Assembly: GCF_000938255.1 (NCBI RefSeq)
Contig: NZ_JYMR01000011.1
Coordinates: forward strand, 62,001-126,000
DNA: 64,000 bases
Direction of reading: 5' to 3'
Source of the DNA: Bradyrhizobium sp. LTSP849
GTDB lineage: Bacteria > Pseudomonadota > Alphaproteobacteria > Rhizobiales > Xanthobacteraceae
The stretch's first letter is position 1. Every line of letters begins with the position of its first letter. Of this stretch, positions 8,520 through 17,278 are shown in pieces. A program made the translations under genes and the position numbers. The notes under the pieces were generated by a model. That model was not told the origin of the DNA and did no database searches. It saw only the letters and a list, made by a program, of their open reading frames with translations.

Positions 8520-9074
8520 TCACCAGCTCCGCAACGCCGCAAGAACGGCGACGCCGAACAGCGCGGCGGCGCCGAGGATGAAGCCGAGCACGAACGGCCA
8601 GATGCGCGAGCGGCGGGGCTGCTCGGCGACCTCCGGCTTCGGCTCGGGCAGGACCACCATCGCATGCTCGCGCTCGATCATGCGGCGCGCGACATAGTCC
8701 GTGACGGCTTCGACGATCACCGAGGTATCGTGCGATTCGGCGAGCACGATGCGACCGAACCTTGTGTCCTGGACGAAGCGATACATCCGTTTGTCGCGTC
8801 CCATCAGGATGTGCGCGACGACGTCGATCCACAGGCGCGGCGTATCGCCCTGGCTGATGCCGCGATCGAACAGGTCGATCTGGTCGGGCACCTGCGCGAA
8901 CAGGGGATCGAGCGCGTCGTTGAGGATCTCGAGCCGAGCCACCTCGGCATCCCTGAGGTCGACGACGACGCCGGTCCGGTCGGCGGCTTCGATCCGTGCG
9001 CGCAACAGCGCGTCGCGCAGCCGTACCGGGCGCGGCTGGCTGGGATGGGTCCCGCTGGTCTCGGGCTCTGACAT
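8520..9074 (-). CDS. Tail-anchored hypothetical protein
   Basis: A 184-residue protein not assigned to a family. It has a soluble acidic region (about 20-150) with the phrase IDLFDRGISQGDTPRLWIDVVAHI, a short linker rich in Pro and Glu, and a single C-terminal transmembrane helix (WPFVLGFILGAAALFGVAVL) at about 160-180. It would therefore hang from the inner membrane with its body in the cytoplasm. The ATG at 9074 is the only good start. It is convergent with the phosphoesterase gene, and nothing in its surroundings indicates a role. Confidence 0.7.
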   Translation of the reverse strand: MSEPETSGTHPSQPRPVRLRDALLRARIEAADRTGVVVDLRDAEVARLEILNDALDPLFAQVPDQIDLFDRGISQGDTPRLWIDVVAHILMGRDKRMYRFVQDTRFGRIVLAESHDTSVIVEAVTDYVARRMIEREHAMVVLPEPKPEVAEQPRRSRIWPFVLGFILGAAALFGVAVLAALRSW

Positions 9075-9196
9075 TGTCGGCCTCGTCCTCGACTTTCCTC
9101 CGTTAACCTATCAGCAACCAAACGGTCCGCAAAGGGCCCATCATTCCAGATACTTACGGCACCCACAGGCGTCTCACCTGTGCCAAAAACAGACGA

Positions 9197-9221
9197 TCCC
9201 ACCCGGCTTGCGCCGGATGGG
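9197..9221 (-). terminator. Hairpin downstream of DUF4170 gene
   Basis: A strong hairpin of arms TCCCACCCGGC and GCCGGATGGGA around a TTGC loop, with one mismatch. Read on the minus strand it follows the stop of the DUF4170 gene by about 44 bases, and a T-run (CTGTTTTT) comes a few bases after the stem. It probably ends or stabilises that transcript. The 190-bp gap 9075-9264 shows no other clear element. Confidence 0.45.
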
Positions 9222-9264
9222 ACCCTCCGTCCTTGGACGTCTTCTTAAGTCAGTGAGGCGGCCG

Positions 9265-9471
9265 TCAGGCCGAAACCCGCGACGGCTCTTCCACGATCGA
9301 GAAGCGGACGCCGGCCTTATGGCGGTTCTCTTCCGAAACCGATCGCCAGGCATCCTCGGCTTCCTTGCGGGTCTTGAACGGACCCTGCACCTGGGCCGAG
9401 CCTTCCACGAGCTTGTGGAAGTTCATCGAACCGAACTCGCCGCCGATCACCCAGAAATTGCTGCTTGTCAT
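9265..9471 (-). CDS. DUF4170 small protein
   Basis: A 68-residue cytoplasmic protein resembling the short alphaproteobacterial DUF4170 family (MTSSNFWVIGGEFGSMNF, then GPFKTRKEAEDAWRSVSEEN). The sequence suggests a small alpha/beta fold with a strand start and an EAEDAW helix. Its function is not established. It lies 22 bp downstream of the isocitrate lyase gene on the same strand and could be cotranscribed with it. A hairpin at 9197-9221 follows. Confidence 0.75.
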   Translation of the reverse strand: MTSSNFWVIGGEFGSMNFHKLVEGSAQVQGPFKTRKEAEDAWRSVSEENRHKAGVRFSIVEEPSRVSA

Positions 9472-9493
9472 TGTCAGTCTCCTGTTACCCGGT

Positions 9494-11128
9494 TTAACCG
9501 AACTGGTTCATCGTGTTGTGCGCGCCACCCGCCTTCAGGGCAGCCTCGCCGGCGAAATATTCCTTGTGCTCGTCGCCGATGTCGGAGCCGGCCATGTTCT
9601 GATGCTTGGCGCAGGCGATGCCCTGACGGATCTCGGCGCGCTGGACGTTCTTGACGTAGCCGAGCATGCCCTGCTCGCCGAAATACTCGCGGGCGAGGTT
9701 GTCGGTCGACAGCGCCGCCGTGTGGTAGGTCGGCAACGTGATCAGGTGATGGAAGATGCCGGCACGCTTGGCCGAATCCGCCTGGAAGGTCCGGATACGC
9801 TCGTCGGCTTCGATCGCCAGCGGCGTCTCGTCGTATTCCACCTTCATCAGCTCGGCGCGGTTGTACCTGCTGACATCCTTGCCGGCTTCCTTCATCGCGT
9901 CGTAGACCTGCCAACGGAAGTTGAGCGTCCAGTTGAACGAGGGCGAGTTGTTGTAGGCGAGCTTCGCGTTCGGAACGACCTTGCGGATGCGGTCGACCAT
10001 CTTGGCGATCTGCTCGATATGCGGCTTCTCGGTCTCGATCCACAGCAGGTCGGCGCCGTTCTGAAGCGACGTGATGCTGTCCAGCACGCAGCGATCTTCG
10101 CCCGTACCAGCGCGGAACTGGTAGAGGTTCGAGGGCAGGCGCTTCGGACGCAGCATCTTGCCGTTACGGTTGATGATGACGTCGCCGTTGCGGGCGTTCT
10201 CCGCCGTCACTTCTTCGCAGTCGAGGAAGCTGTTGTACTGGTCGCCGATGTCGCCCGGCTTGTGGCTGACGGCGATCTGCTGCGTGAGACCGGCGCCGAG
10301 CGAGTCGGTGCGGGTCACGACGACGCCGTCTTCAATGCCGAGCTCGAGGAAGGCGTGGCGGCAGGCGCGGATCTTCGCGAGGAAGACTTCGTGCGGCACG
10401 GTGACCTTGCCGTCCTGGTGACCGCACTGCTTCTCGTCGGAGACCTGGTTCTCGATCTGGAGCGCGCAGGCACCCGCTTCGATCATCTTCTTGGCGAGCA
10501 GGTAGGTCGCCTCGGCATTACCGAAGCCGGCGTCGATGTCGGCAATGACGGGCACGACATGGGTCTGGAAGTTGTCGATCTTCTCGATCAACTCCTTCTC
10601 CCGGGTCTTGTCGCCTTCCTTGCGCGCCTTATCGAGGTTGCGGAAGATGTCGTTCATCTCTCGGGAGTCCGCCTGACGCAGGAAGGTGTAGAGCTCCTCG
10701 ATCAGCGCCGGCACCGAGGTCTTCTCGTGCATCGACTGGTCGGGCAGCGGTCCGAACTCGGAGCGAAGTGCTGCGATCATCCAGCCGGAGAGATAGAGGT
10801 AACGGCGGTCGGTCTTGCCGCCGAAGTGCTTCTTGATCGAGATCAGCTTCTGCTGGGCGATGAAGCCGTGCCAGCAACCCAGCGACTGGGTGTACTTGGT
10901 CGGATCGGCGTCATAGGCCGCCATGTCGGCCCGCATCAGCGCCGCGGTGTAGCGGGCGATGTCCAGGCCGGTCTTGAAGCGGTTCTGCAGGCGCATGCGC
11001 GCGACGGCCTCGGCCGAGACACCGTTCCAGGTCGGCTTGGTTTCGAGGAGAGCCTGGGCCGCCTCGATCTCGCTCTGGTACGAGGCCGGGCTCTGGAGGG
11101 CGTTGATGCCACGGGGCTGGTAGTTCAT
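9494..11128 (-). CDS. aceA: Isocitrate lyase
   Basis: A 544-residue enzyme that splits isocitrate into glyoxylate and succinate, the first step of the glyoxylate shunt needed for growth on acetate and fatty acids. The catalytic signature is KQCGH at 233-237, and the surrounding text (DEKQCGHQDGKVTVPHEVFL) matches the longer Pseudomonas-type isocitrate lyases rather than the 430-residue E. coli type with KKCGH. The ATG at 11128 (MNYQPRGINALQ) is preferred over 11149 because a GAGAG motif lies about 8 bases upstream. It is divergent from an XRE-family regulator, an arrangement seen with RamB-like controllers of aceA. The fad operon further along the window would supply its acetyl-CoA. Confidence 0.95.
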   Translation of the reverse strand: MNYQPRGINALQSPASYQSEIEAAQALLETKPTWNGVSAEAVARMRLQNRFKTGLDIARYTAALMRADMAAYDADPTKYTQSLGCWHGFIAQQKLISIKKHFGGKTDRRYLYLSGWMIAALRSEFGPLPDQSMHEKTSVPALIEELYTFLRQADSREMNDIFRNLDKARKEGDKTREKELIEKIDNFQTHVVPVIADIDAGFGNAEATYLLAKKMIEAGACALQIENQVSDEKQCGHQDGKVTVPHEVFLAKIRACRHAFLELGIEDGVVVTRTDSLGAGLTQQIAVSHKPGDIGDQYNSFLDCEEVTAENARNGDVIINRNGKMLRPKRLPSNLYQFRAGTGEDRCVLDSITSLQNGADLLWIETEKPHIEQIAKMVDRIRKVVPNAKLAYNNSPSFNWTLNFRWQVYDAMKEAGKDVSRYNRAELMKVEYDETPLAIEADERIRTFQADSAKRAGIFHHLITLPTYHTAALSTDNLAREYFGEQGMLGYVKNVQRAEIRQGIACAKHQNMAGSDIGDEHKEYFAGEAALKAGGAHNTMNQFG

Positions 11129-11238
11129 GTGCGTGCTCTCTCTCGACATTTATGACAGTGCATTGCGAAATGCGTGACCTGAGCTAAACGCGAGAAAGCA
11201 AAGTTCGTATAGAGGCCTTGTATTTGAATGGTGATGTC

Positions 11239-11277
11239 ATGTAACATAAGAACATGTAATAGATGTAATTTTGTAAA
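11239..11277. promoter_or_regulatory. Iterated TGTAA motifs between aceA and its regulator
   Basis: The divergent aceA/regulator gap is AT-rich and contains ATGTAA at 11239, 11254 and 11263 and TTGTAAAG at 11272. The first two are embedded in a CATGT-N9-ACATG inverted repeat. This is the likely promoter/operator region for one or both genes. Which protein binds is unknown; the adjacent XRE regulator is the first candidate. Confidence 0.4.
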
Positions 11278-11323
11278 GTTATAGGTCAACAAGACTGCCC
11301 TTAGTGGCTCTGGAGACGTGACG

Positions 11324-12769
11324 ATGCCCGCCGAGTCCGGGAAAAAGCTGTTCGTTGGCCCCCGTTTCCGGCGGATCCGGCAGCAATTGGGGCTGTCGCA
11401 GACCCAGATCGCCGAGGGGCTCGGGATCTCGCCGAGCTACATCAACCTGATCGAGCGGAACCAGCGTCCGGTCACCGCGCAGATCCTGTTGCGCCTGGCC
11501 GAAACCTACGACCTCGATTTGCGCGATCTCGCCAGCGCCGACGAGGACCGCTTCTTCGCCGAGCTCAACGAGATCTTTTCCGATCCCCTGTTCCGCCAGA
11601 TCGACGTCCCCAAGCAGGAGCTGCGCGACCTCGCCGAGCTCTGCCCGGGCGTCACCCACGCGCTGCAACGGCTCTATGCCGCCTATGCCGAGGCGCGCCA
11701 GGGCGAGACGCTGGCGGCAGCGCAAATGGCCGACCGTGATGTCGGCACGCGCTATGAGGCCAATCCGGTCGAGCGCGTGCGCGAGCTGATCGAGGCCAAC
11801 CGCAACTATTTTCCGGAGCTCGAGCAGGCCGCCGAGACCTTGCGCGACGAACTGAACGTGCCGGCCGAAGGGCTCTATGCGGCCCTTGCCACGCGGTTGC
11901 GCGAAAAACATTCGATCCAGACCCGCATCATGCCGGTCGACGTCATGCGCGAGACGCTGCGACGTTTCGACCGCCACCGCCGCCAGCTGCTGATCTCCGA
12001 GCTGGTCGATCCGGCGGGCCGCGCGTTCCAGCTCGCCTTCCAGCTCGGACTTGGCGAATGCGCGCAACATCTGGAGACCATCATCGGCCGCGCCGGCCCG
12101 CTCGACGACGCGCCGCGCCGGCTGTTTCGCATCACGCTCGCCAACTATTTTGCGGCGGCCGTGATGATGCCCTACCCGGCATTCCTCGCCGCTGCCGAAG
12201 CGCTCAACTACGACATCCATTTGCTGGCGCAGCGCTTCAACTCCGGCTTCGAACAGGTCTGCCATCGGCTCACCACGCTGCAACGGCCGAACGCGCGCGG
12301 CATTCCGTTCTTCCTGCTGCGCGTCGACAATGCCGGCAACGTGTCGAAGCGCTTTTCGTCCGGCACGTTTCCGTTCTCCAAGTTCGGCGGCACCTGTCCG
12401 CTGTGGAACGTGCATTCGACCTTCGATACGCCGGACCGCCTCCTGAAGCAGGTGATCGAGCTCTCCGACGGCACGCGCTATTTCTCGATCGCGCAGATGG
12501 TGCGCCGGCCGGTCGCGCCGCATCCGCTGCCGCAGCCGCGCTTCGCCATCGGATTGGGATGCGAGATCCGTCACGCCTCACGCCTGGTCTATGCCGCCGG
12601 CATGGATCTGGAGAAGGCGGAGGGAACGCCGATCGGCGTCAACTGCCGCCTCTGCGAACGCGAAAACTGCGCCCAGCGCGCCGAGCCGCCGATCACGCGC
12701 ACGCTGATTTTGGACGAGACGACACGGCGGGTGAGCTCGTTTGTGTTTTCGAATGCAAGGGAGTTGTGA
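11324..12769 (+). CDS. XRE-family regulator of the RamB/ScfR type
   Basis: A 481-residue regulator with an N-terminal helix-turn-helix (about 10-65, IRQQLGLSQTQIAEGLGIS then PSYINLIERNQRPV), a central DUF955-like region, and a C-terminal DUF2083-like region with conserved cysteines (NCRLCERENC, C-x2-C-x4-C). Short-chain acyl-CoA-responsive regulators such as RamB share this architecture and control glyoxylate-shunt or methylcitrate genes. Lying divergently next to aceA, it is a strong candidate for the aceA regulator (inference from context). The ATG at 11324 has TGGAG 8 bases upstream; a GTG two codons earlier is possible. Confidence 0.85.
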   Translation: MPAESGKKLFVGPRFRRIRQQLGLSQTQIAEGLGISPSYINLIERNQRPVTAQILLRLAETYDLDLRDLASADEDRFFAELNEIFSDPLFRQIDVPKQELRDLAELCPGVTHALQRLYAAYAEARQGETLAAAQMADRDVGTRYEANPVERVRELIEANRNYFPELEQAAETLRDELNVPAEGLYAALATRLREKHSIQTRIMPVDVMRETLRRFDRHRRQLLISELVDPAGRAFQLAFQLGLGECAQHLETIIGRAGPLDDAPRRLFRITLANYFAAAVMMPYPAFLAAAEALNYDIHLLAQRFNSGFEQVCHRLTTLQRPNARGIPFFLLRVDNAGNVSKRFSSGTFPFSKFGGTCPLWNVHSTFDTPDRLLKQVIELSDGTRYFSIAQMVRRPVAPHPLPQPRFAIGLGCEIRHASRLVYAAGMDLEKAEGTPIGVNCRLCERENCAQRAEPPITRTLILDETTRRVSSFVFSNAREL

Positions 12770-12815
12770 GGGGGTGGCTGCTCGCTTGGTGAAAGGTACG
12801 TCCGACACACTCGGT

Positions 12816-12951
12816 GTCGTCCCGGCGAAGGCCGGGACCCATAACCACAGGGAGCAGTTTAGCGAAGACTGGCAGTTGATCCCTCGCGGTACGAATACCG
12901 CGCATCATGGATGGATCACGCGGTATGGGTCCCGGCCTTCGCCGGGACGAC
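12816..12951. repeat. Intergenic double-hairpin repeat, family B (copy 1)
   Basis: A 136-bp element bounded by inverted ends, GTCGTCCCGGCGAAGG at the left and CCTTCGCCGGGACGAC at the right. Each end is itself a hairpin (GTCCCGGC / GCCGGGAC). A related copy with compensating base changes is at 52735-52854. It fills most of the gap between the regulator and the next minus-strand gene. Confidence 0.8.
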
Positions 12952-12972
12952 AGGAGAGAGCTCCCACTTAAC

Positions 12973-13266
12973 TCACGCCAGCGTATGCACGATCACAGGC
13001 CCCGCCGCCGCACTTGCATGCCCTGCCAGCAGCGAACCGAGATCCTTTTCGATCCAGGCAATCGCGCGCCGGTTCGCCTCCTCCGCCTGTTCGAACTTGT
13101 CGAAGATCGAGATCGCGGTCACCGTGTCGTCGCCGGCATAGACCACGTAATAGGCCCTGAAACCGTCGACGTCGCTGATGATTGGAACGGCGCCGTCCTT
13201 GATGCGGCGCGCAAGCTCTTCGGCGCTCCCGCTTTTCGCCTTGGCCTGACGGATGGCGGCATACAT
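12973..13266 (-). CDS. Small ABM-like protein
   Basis: A 97-residue cytoplasmic protein with a ferredoxin-like (antibiotic biosynthesis monooxygenase) pattern: an amphipathic helix (EELARRIKDG), strands GFRAYYVVYAGDDTVTAISIF and then a helix (FEQAEEANRRAIAWIEKDLG). Members of this fold act as small oxygenases or stress proteins; no catalytic residues are clear, so function is unassigned. A GGAGGAGG-like tract lies upstream of the ATG. The 228-bp gap after it shows no clear element beyond the next gene's promoter region. Confidence 0.55.
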   Translation of the reverse strand: MYAAIRQAKAKSGSAEELARRIKDGAVPIISDVDGFRAYYVVYAGDDTVTAISIFDKFEQAEEANRRAIAWIEKDLGSLLAGHASAAAGPVIVHTLA

Positions 13267-13494
13267 GGCTTCCTCCTCCGGCTATTGCTGTGGGGCATGG
13301 TGCCTCGCTTCGATCCTACGCCGAAGCGCGGACCCGGGATACCCTGCTTGGTTAACCCTGCCCTAATCCGCCTCGGCGATCTGCAACGAACGATTAAGCA
13401 CGCCTCAACATCGGCGCCTTAGTCTCGCCCCACTCACTTTTCGCAAAGAACGGCGGCCTATCCTGTCGGGCGAAGTGACATCAGGGGGTTCATC

Positions 13495-14307
13495 ATGCGC
13501 GTTGCATTGCTGCTGACCGCGACCATTGTCGGCACGCTGTTCGCCAATCCATCCAATGCCGGCTCGCTCGACGTCGCGTCCGCCGATGCCGCGAAGTCGC
13601 TGCCGCCCGGCTTCCAGAGCTACCGCGGCTACATGTTCGACGTGTCGGAGAATTCCGATCGCAAGGACGTCGACAAGCTCACCGAGAATCTGAAGCAGCA
13701 GATCGACGTCGTCGAAGGCGCCGGGTTCTCCCCGCGCGTGCTGCGCTTCTTCCGAACCGTTCCGATCGTCGCGAGCGAGCTGGCCTGCCTCGACGAAGGC
13801 GCTGCGACCGCGTGCTACGGCCGGGTCACGCCGGACACCCCGCGCACCACGCCCCGGACGCTGACGGTATGGGACCACGACAAGCAGCGCTGGACCAATC
13901 CGAATGCCGTCGACCTCGCGGTCGATTCGGGCCTTGGCGTCATCATGATCCGTCCGGACATGATGCGTTACGAAAAGGAGGCCGTGCTGCTCCACGAAAT
14001 GCTGCACGCCTATCACGCGCGGCTCTTGCCGGACGGCTACGCCAACAAGGGCGTGATCGGCTATTACGCCTACGCCAAGTCCAAGGATTTCCTGCCCAAG
14101 GAAGCCTATGCGCTGAAGAATCACGTGGAATTCTTTGCCGTGACCGCCAGTATCTTCCTGGCCGGCAAGAGTGAATTCCACGATCCCAAGACGCGCGAAG
14201 CGCTCAAGGAGAAGATGCCGGACTATTACAAATATCTGGTCGGCGTGTTCGGCTTCGACCCCGATCCGGCGGCTGCCTCGGGTGGTCCGGTCGCCTCGCT
14301 GAAGTGA
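13495..14307 (+). CDS. Secreted zincin-like hypothetical protein
   Basis: A 270-residue protein with a signal peptide (MRVALLLTATIVGTLFA, cleavage near NAG). A motif HEMLHAYH at about 166-173 resembles the HExxH zinc site, and a later NHVEFFAVTASIF could supply the third, glutamate, ligand as in gluzincin peptidases. Two cysteines (ELACLDEGAATACYG) may form a disulfide. No named family was recognised. A periplasmic or secreted metallopeptidase is plausible but unproven. It has its own terminator at 14342-14370. Confidence 0.65.
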   Translation: MRVALLLTATIVGTLFANPSNAGSLDVASADAAKSLPPGFQSYRGYMFDVSENSDRKDVDKLTENLKQQIDVVEGAGFSPRVLRFFRTVPIVASELACLDEGAATACYGRVTPDTPRTTPRTLTVWDHDKQRWTNPNAVDLAVDSGLGVIMIRPDMMRYEKEAVLLHEMLHAYHARLLPDGYANKGVIGYYAYAKSKDFLPKEAYALKNHVEFFAVTASIFLAGKSEFHDPKTREALKEKMPDYYKYLVGVFGFDPDPAAASGGPVASLK

Positions 14308-14341
14308 GGCAGAGATAGCGCACCTCGCGCCAAACCAAGCC

Positions 14342-14370
14342 AAAAGCCGCGCGAGATGCGCGGCTTTTTT
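14342..14370 (+). terminator. Rho-independent terminator
   Basis: Perfect 11-bp arms AAAAGCCGCGC and GCGCGGCTTTT around GAGAT, continuing into a run of T. It ends the zincin-like gene 35 bp after the stop codon. Confidence 0.9.
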
Positions 14371-14482
14371 CGTTTTGTAAACCGGAAGATGCGGATGACG
14401 CCCGGGCGGGAATTGCCAAGGTGGGGCCTGATCTGCATAGTCCCGCCCGCATCGATACCTGTTTCGAAGAGGATAGAAGAAC

Positions 14483-14836
14483 ATGGCGGACGCCGACCTG
14501 GATGTCGTGATCCGGCAACTGGCCAGACAGCAGCATACGGGCCTGATGACCCGCGCCAAGGAGCGGCGGGATCGCTTCAACGGCCTCGCGGCCAAGGCCA
14601 AGAGCAAGGAGACCGGCGACCGCTTCAAGATGATGGCCAAGGCCACCATGGAGCAGGCCACCGCCGCGGCCCGTCGCCTCCAGATGTCAGCAGACAACGT
14701 CGCCGACAGCTACGCCCGCGCGATGCGAGTAGCGGCCAGCACACCTGTCGTGGTGAAGGCGGAGAAGAAGCCGGCGAAGGAGAAGCCGGTGAAGAAGGCC
14801 GCGAAATCGAAGAAGAAAGCCAAGAAGGCGAAGTAG
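14483..14836 (+). CDS. Lysine-rich-tail small protein (histone-H1-like C-terminus)
   Basis: A 117-residue protein. Residues 1-85 are predicted to be long helices rich in Arg/Lys/Ala. The last 25 are a Lys/Ala/Pro tail (EKKPAKEKPVKKAAKSKKK) like those of histone H1 or bacterial AlgP/HU-tail proteins, which bind nucleic acid without sequence specificity. DNA or RNA binding is an inference from composition only. The upstream GGATAGAAGAAC gives a weak ribosome-binding site. It stands alone between a terminator and a convergent TPR gene. Confidence 0.6.
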   Translation: MADADLDVVIRQLARQQHTGLMTRAKERRDRFNGLAAKAKSKETGDRFKMMAKATMEQATAAARRLQMSADNVADSYARAMRVAASTPVVVKAEKKPAKEKPVKKAAKSKKKAKKAK

Positions 14837-14891
14837 TTGCGACCGCGCGCTTCATCTCGCCCCACTTGCGGGGAGAGGGAGAAGACTCTTC

Positions 14892-15533
14892 CTATCGCCG
14901 CGGTGTAGAGACCTGGGTCGGCCCGGCGCGGGTGAGCTCGGCAAGCTTGGTGCGTGCGGCGTCATGCGTCCGGCCATCCTTGCCGGGCGGCAGCGCAAGT
15001 GCGGCTTCGAAATCGGCGCGGGCATCGTCGGCCTGACCGCGAGCGAGGAACGCCATGCCGCGGTCGAAGCGGGCCTGAGCGTCCGACGGGTCGAGACGGA
15101 CGGCGGTGCTGTAGCTCAAAATGGCGCGGTCAAGATCGCCCTTGGCGGCGAGCGCAAGGCCGCGCTCGTGATAGGGCGCGGCGAGCTTGGGATCGAGCGC
15201 GATCGCGTCATCAAAATCGGCAATCGCAAGCTCCACCTCGCCGTTCTGCCGGTAGGCCAGCGCGCGATCACGATAGAACGAGGCGCGGTTGGGATTGAGG
15301 TGGATGGCCTCGTTGAAATCGGCGATTGCCCGCCGGTGGTCGCCGTGACGCAGCGCGATCCGTCCGCGCCCCTCATAGGCAAAGGCGATCAGCGAGCCGC
15401 GGAACGGCGAGAAGCCGATCACGGCCGAGCAGATATCCGGCTCGTCCTCGTCACCGCAATTCACGACCGTATGCGTGGACAGGCCGATAAGCACGCCCAG
15501 GACGATCAACAATGGCACCGCAGCTTTGGTCAT
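14892..15533 (-). CDS. Exported TPR-repeat protein
   Basis: A 213-residue protein with an N-terminal signal or anchor (VPLLIVLGVLIGLSTHTVV) and four TPR repeats from about 55 to 190. These show the usual pattern (AYEGRGRIALRHGDHRRAI, AYRQNGEVELAIADFDDAI, GLALAAKGDLDRAILSY, GMAFLARGQADDARADF). TPR arrays bind partner proteins; no partner is evident. The short Cys-containing loop after the anchor (VNCGDEDEPDICSAV) could carry a disulfide, placing the domain in the periplasm. Confidence 0.75.
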   Translation of the reverse strand: MTKAAVPLLIVLGVLIGLSTHTVVNCGDEDEPDICSAVIGFSPFRGSLIAFAYEGRGRIALRHGDHRRAIADFNEAIHLNPNRASFYRDRALAYRQNGEVELAIADFDDAIALDPKLAAPYHERGLALAAKGDLDRAILSYSTAVRLDPSDAQARFDRGMAFLARGQADDARADFEAALALPPGKDGRTHDAARTKLAELTRAGPTQVSTPRR

Positions 15534-15699
15534 CTTCGACGGTGACCGGCGAGACGCCGGCCACGCATCCCCTTTCGAAGGAATACTCTCGATCAGGTGT
15601 TAACACCGGCCGGGCCTGCCCTGTGTGCGCCAGATCACAAAGGCGCACGATGTTGTGGCTGCGCAGGAGCAGCGTTCAGAACGCCTCCGCTTCGGAGAG

Positions 15700-15879
15700 C
15701 TAGGCCAGATTGAAGATCCAGAAGAAGCCCTTCCAGGCCATCAAGGCGAGCAAACAGCACCAGACGACCGTCACCACGGCGAGCGAGATCAGGAGAAGTG
15801 CGCCTTCCATTCGTTCTAAGAAGGCCTCACGCGGTGCAATATCGCGTTCGACCACCTGCTCCAACTGCAACGGTACCAT
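15700..15879 (-). CDS. 59-residue single-pass membrane protein
   Basis: A short protein with a near-ideal GGAGG five bases before the ATG at 15879, which supports this start strongly over the longer frame to 16062. It has an amphipathic acidic N-terminal half (QLEQVVERDIAPREAFLERM) and one transmembrane helix (ALLLISLAVVTVVWCCLLAL) near the C-terminus. The function is unknown. The sequence 15880-16138 upstream has no gene or repeat I can support. Confidence 0.6.
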   Translation of the reverse strand: MVPLQLEQVVERDIAPREAFLERMEGALLLISLAVVTVVWCCLLALMAWKGFFWIFNLA

Positions 15880-16138
15880 GCGAACCTCCGGCAATTTGCA
15901 TGAGCAAAGACTGCCACTCGGCAAGCATTCCAACCTGTTGCTCCCCCAGCCAAGGCGAGCAGGCACAGGTCTGGCCCAATGTGCGACAAAGCGCAATGGC
16001 CATTTCGGATAGTGCGCAGCAGCAATCCGCACCCTGACGATGATCGCGGCAGATGCCGGCAATGCGACGTTGAATCAGAGATTTCTCGCTTGAATTGCAA
16101 CGTCGGAGAAATGCGTCCGCGCCGTGGCTCTCGCTAGC

Positions 16139-17095
16139 TCATCCCCAAGGACCACGTGAAGGACCACGTGAGGGATCGCGCGACGATGAGCGCCCCCACG
16201 GACCTTGCGGTGGATAGTTTTCATTGGCGCCGACCGACGGCGCGGCATTCGCGCCGAGCTCAGCCGCCAACTGCTGGAGCGCAGCGATGCGGTTCTGCGT
16301 CGAGGGATGAGTGGCGAAGAGACTATCCACGCCATGGCCCGACAGCGGATTGATGATGAACATGTGCGCGGTCGCCGGGTTTCGCTCGGCCTCGACATTC
16401 GGCACCTGATGCGCAGCACTCTCGATCTTGACCAGCGCCGACGCCAGCCACATCGGCTGGCCGGCAATGCGGGCGCCGAGATCGTCGGCGGCATATTCGC
16501 GGGTGCGGCTGATCGCCATCTGAACCAGCATGGCGCCGAGCGGCGCCAGGATCATCATCAGGATCGAGCCGACGATGCCGGGGCCGTTGTTGTTGCGGTT
16601 GCCGCTGAAGAACATGCCGAACTGCGCCAGCATGGAGATGGCACCCGCAATGGTCGCGGTGATCGTCATCAGCAGCGTGTCGTGGTGCTTGATGTGCGCA
16701 AGCTCATGCGCAATCACGCCGGCGAGCTCCTCGCGGCTGAGCTGACGCATCAGGCCGGTGGTGACGGCAACGGCGGCATTCTCCGGATTGCGGCCGGTCG
16801 CGAACGCGTTGGGCTGCGGCTCGTCCATCAGGAACACACGCGGCATCGGCAGGCCCGCGCGGCCTGCAAGCTCGGCGACGAGACCGACCAGCTCGGGCGC
16901 GCTCGCGCGGTCGACCTGATGGGCGCCGTACATCGACAGCACCATGCGGTCGGAGTTCCAGTAGATGAAGAGATTGGTCGCCGCGGCAACGACGAGCGCG
17001 ATCATGGCGCCAGTCGCACCGCCGATCAGATAGCCCACCCCCATGAACAGGGCGGTGAGGCCTGCGAGCAGCATTGCGGTACGAAGATAGTTCAT
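16139..17095 (-). CDS. htpX: Membrane metalloprotease HtpX
   Basis: A 318-residue M48 protease of the inner membrane that removes misfolded membrane proteins. Two N-terminal helices (about 4-45) precede the zinc site HELAH at 130-134; a further hydrophobic pair (about 150-190) and [11 protein letters not shown] complete the family pattern. The length and layout fit HtpX. The ATG at 17095 opens on the first helix; an in-frame start at 17179 gives an unlikely basic leader. The tail is low-complexity (Gly/Pro/Arg/Ser). Confidence 0.92.
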   Translation of the reverse strand: MNYLRTAMLLAGLTALFMGVGYLIGGATGAMIALVVAAATNLFIYWNSDRMVLSMYGAHQVDRASAPELVGLVAELAGRAGLPMPRVFLMDEPQPNAFATGRNPENAAVAVTTGLMRQLSREELAGVIAHELAHIKHHDTLLMTITATIAGAISMLAQFGMFFSGNRNNNGPGIVGSILMMILAPLGAMLVQMAISRTREYAADDLGARIAGQPMWLASALVKIESAAHQVPNVEAERNPATAHMFIINPLSGHGVDSLFATHPSTQNRIAALQQLAAELGANAAPSVGANENYPPQGPWGRSSSRDPSRGPSRGPWG

Positions 17096-17278
17096 GGCCG
17101 TCTCCCGGGCCGGCCGTGGCGGCTTGAGGCGTTGCAGGCCGGCGCTTTTCAAGTAGGAATGACCCCGGCCCGGGTGCAAGGTTTCAAGGTGCGTCCCGGA
17201 GCCGCGGCACTGGTTTGAGTTCGATCATTCCATTAAACTTCGTCAAGAATCCAAGCGTCTCCCCCTTCCGGAAACCTC

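Noticed and set aside
9365..11155. A 596-codon plus-strand frame over isocitrate lyase
   Set aside because: Shadow frame; the minus strand carries aceA with catalytic motif intact.
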